Shown piece by piece: positions 31,425 through 33,081 of a stretch of DNA of 33,081 bases. The position numbers were made by a program, and so were the translations under genes. Source of the stretch: Chitinophagaceae bacterium (GTDB lineage Bacteria > Bacteroidota > Bacteroidia > Chitinophagales > Chitinophagaceae); the NCBI GenBank assembly GCA_020437365.1, contig JAGQWM010000029.1, positions 1-33,081 of the forward strand, read 5' to 3'. The notes beneath the pieces are model-generated. The model was not told where the DNA came from. It made no database searches and worked only from the letters and a program-made list of their open reading frames with translations. How positions within the stretch are numbered: the first letter of the stretch is position 1; each line of letters begins with the position of its first letter.

Positions 31425-32489
31425 ATGAGGAAACCCCATTGGGCAAAATGGCTTCTTTCTTTTTTCATTATTAGTTTATCTTCTTTTTCTGCTGCGGCAC
31501 AAATGATTACCGGCGTTTGGAAAGGAAAAATGAATGGCCAGAAAGTTGAAATTAAAATCATTCAAAAAGGTGATAGCCTTACCGGCACTTCCTATTATTT
31601 CGAATCGGCGAATAACTATCGCCGTTATACTATTCGTGGTTATTTTGATCAACAAACAAATGAAGCCATCTGGTGGGATGATCAACTCATTGCCGAAAAA
31701 TCTACTCGTTTCAGTTTACTAAAACCCGGAAAAATCCCTTTGTTGGCGAATGCAGATTTTAATTGTCCCGGCAGTGGCCGCATGATGCTCGATGGAAAAG
31801 TTGCAGACAAAGCATCTCATAAAACGAAAGGAAATGTACACCTCGATAAAATTCCGGCAACAGATTTCTCTGATGAATGGGATTTTGTGATTGATAATTA
31901 TACGATAGGTGCAAATGACCCTGTTCTTATTGACAGTATCAATCAAATTGCTTTCACGAAACCTATTACGAAACCCGAACCGGCCATTCGTAAATCGCCA
32001 CCTGCTTCGGGTGATAATACAGTTACGATTCATTCTGACAAAACCCTGCCTTCTCAAAAAGCAAAACCAACAACTATTTCATCTGCTCCTGTCGTTCCAT
32101 TAGCAGTTTCGCCTACGGCACTTAGTATCCAGGAAAAATATACCCGCCGTACAAAAAGATTTATCAAAGAAATTCCTATCAGTGGAGATTCCATTGAACT
32201 TCGATTTTATGATAATGCAGAAATTGATGGCGATTCCATTTCTCTTTTTTTAAATGACCAATTAATTTTTGAGCATATCCGATTAGCGGCACAACCGTAT
32301 GTGATTAAATTGTCATTGGCCAATCTGAAAGATGTAAATGAACTCACAATGGTAGCTGAAAACCTGGGCGCCATTCCTCCGAATACTTCCTATATGATTG
32401 CCATAGTGAATGAACAACGATTCGATGCTTACCTGGCCAGCAATGAAGGAGAAAGTGCCATGATACGTTTCAAAAAAATAAAGCCCTAA
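31425..32489 (+). CDS. Secreted two-domain protein of unknown function
   Basis: A 354-residue protein with a signal peptide (MRKPHWAKWLLSFFIISL..., cleavage after SAAAQ, residue 26); I choose this ATG because longer in-frame starts (31329, 31374) would bury the signal. The N-terminal domain (about 27-140) starts ITGVWKGKMNGQKVEIKIIQKGDSL, a small lipocalin-like or beta-barrel pattern. A Pro/Ser/Thr-rich linker (about 190-250) follows. The C-terminal domain (about 260-354) has DNAEIDGDSISLFLN, LTMVAENLGAIPPNTSYMI and a final MIRFKK strand, a module I have seen in other Bacteroidota exported proteins but cannot name. Predicted periplasmic or surface. Confidence 0.8.
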   Translation: MRKPHWAKWLLSFFIISLSSFSAAAQMITGVWKGKMNGQKVEIKIIQKGDSLTGTSYYFESANNYRRYTIRGYFDQQTNEAIWWDDQLIAEKSTRFSLLKPGKIPLLANADFNCPGSGRMMLDGKVADKASHKTKGNVHLDKIPATDFSDEWDFVIDNYTIGANDPVLIDSINQIAFTKPITKPEPAIRKSPPASGDNTVTIHSDKTLPSQKAKPTTISSAPVVPLAVSPTALSIQEKYTRRTKRFIKEIPISGDSIELRFYDNAEIDGDSISLFLNDQLIFEHIRLAAQPYVIKLSLANLKDVNELTMVAENLGAIPPNTSYMIAIVNEQRFDAYLASNEGESAMIRFKKIKP

Positions 32490-32525
32490 AAAAAACACTC
32501 TCATTCGTTGTCGAATGAGAGTGTT
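32487..32525 (-). terminator. Terminator of the T9SS-sorted protein gene
   Basis: A 14-bp perfect stem, AACACTCTCATTCG / CGAATGAGAGTGTT, with a TTGT loop. The T-tract (eight T) lies on the minus-strand side, overlapping the stop codon of the plus-strand gene. It therefore terminates the minus-strand gene ending at 32553; on the plus strand the hairpin lacks a T-run. Confidence 0.85.
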
Positions 32526-32552
32526 ATATATTCACTCAAAAGTTATTCTCGG

Positions 32553-33081
32553 TTATCTGTTCACGATAATCTTCCGGGCACCTACCAAGCGGCCGTTCTC
32601 ACCTCGCACTTCTACCATATAAGTACCATTCGCAATCACGCCACTGCCGTTGATGTTGACATGGACTGTCGTGTATGGTATCGTCGTCAACGTCTTACGC
32701 TGGTACACTTCGGCTCCCTTCTCGTCAAAAACTCGTACCGTTACCTGCTCATTGCTCGTATTGTAGAACCGTACATCAAATACGCCCGGATTCGGTACAG
32801 GATATACCCATATCTTCTCCGATGGCAAGGCCGTAATCGCTATACTGGATGAGGTCATTACACAACCATTCGCATCCGTATAGACAACATGGTATGTTCC
32901 CTGGTCGCTTACCGTTAAGCCCGGCAATGTATTGCCACCGGCGCCAGGTATCACACTGCCATTCTTGTACCAAACATAACTACCACCCGATGGTATCGTC
33001 GTCGCCGTAATCGTCAATACCTGTGTCGGCAATAAAGCCGGTGGTATCGAAGTACTCAAATGTACCGTCGGCAATGGATTC
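32553..33081 (-). CDS. Surface protein 3' end: Ig-like domain plus T9SS sorting domain (partial)
   Basis: The last 176 or so residues of a larger exported protein; the frame is open to the window edge, so its start lies beyond. Visible parts: an Ig/PKD-like repeat (GGSYVWYKNGSVIPGAGG, SDQGTYHVVYTDANGCV) and a C-terminal type A T9SS domain of about 75 residues (WVYPVPNPGVFDVRF, VRVFDEKGAEVYQR, GTYMVEVRGENGRLVGARKIIVNR). The T9SS exports such proteins across the outer membrane and removes the domain. By eye its GC is about 50% in sampled lines, against about a third in the adjoining gene, so codon use differs from its neighbours. Confidence 0.88.
   Translation of the reverse strand, partial: NPLPTVHLSTSIPPALLPTQVLTITATTIPSGGSYVWYKNGSVIPGAGGNTLPGLTVSDQGTYHVVYTDANGCVMTSSSIAITALPSEKIWVYPVPNPGVFDVRFYNTSNEQVTVRVFDEKGAEVYQRKTLTTIPYTTVHVNINGSGVIANGTYMVEVRGENGRLVGARKIIVNR

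Noticed and set aside
1..33081. Search for tRNA/rRNA genes, insertion sequences, phage or defence modules
   Set aside because: No cloverleaf-like stretch with a 3' end, no transposase motifs with flanking inverted repeats, and no restriction, CRISPR-Cas, toxin-antitoxin or phage structural genes were recognised. A tRNA-scan and IS search could confirm this.

Overview
The window looks like chromosomal DNA from a member of the Bacteroidota, most likely the Chitinophagaceae or a close relative. The evidence is moderate-to-low GC, TAnnTTTG-type promoter elements, many SpII lipoproteins, TonB and HmuY-like proteins, a type IX secretion (T9SS) C-terminal domain, the long type-2 IleRS followed by a Lys/Ala-rich DksA-like protein, and the tsaE-ald gene pair. 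I see no rRNA, tRNA, CRISPR array, insertion sequence or phage module. Placement below the phylum is inference.

Region 1 (1-11.8 kb, + strand) is dominated by envelope and iron-type functions. It starts with a 5'-truncated nitroreductase and a small SET-domain protein. Next comes a tight cluster of an outer-membrane barrel, a Tat/Rieske protein, an imelysin (M75) lipoprotein, a di-heme DUF1111 lipoprotein and a DUF4920 protein, ending at a strong terminator. After a 400-bp AT-rich gap lie a YVTN beta-propeller lipoprotein, a Crp/Fnr regulator, an NAD-dependent epimerase-like protein, and a TonB-dependent receptor with an HmuY-family lipoprotein, a probable heme or iron uptake pair.

Region 2 (11.8-16.2 kb, +) is ileS, whose HIGH motif reads GIHH, plus a 288-aa protein with a histone-H1-like Lys/Ala tail fused to a DksA-like domain that has lost its zinc ligands. 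A terminator follows.

Region 3 (16.2-21.0 kb, -) is one efflux operon read tetR, tolC-like, hlyD/emrA-like, DHA2-family MFS. A consensus promoter (TTTG-N19-TAGTTTTG) precedes tetR, and a 17-bp-period tandem operator overlaps it.

Region 4 (21.0-33.1 kb) is mostly housekeeping: ald and tsaE (-), a divergent copper-type P1B ATPase with recQ (+), a HerA-like DUF853 ATPase (-), an OmpR-type response regulator (+), ruvB and an M23 peptidase-like protein (-), a secreted two-domain protein of unknown function (+), and the 3' end of a GC-richer Ig-like/T9SS-sorted surface protein (-) running off the window.

The best leads for something under-described are the barrel-Rieske-imelysin-diheme-DUF4920 cluster, the histone-tailed DksA-like protein (with a SET-domain protein in the same window), the altered IleRS signature motif, and the divergent tsaE/copper-ATPase promoters that predict leaderless transcripts.
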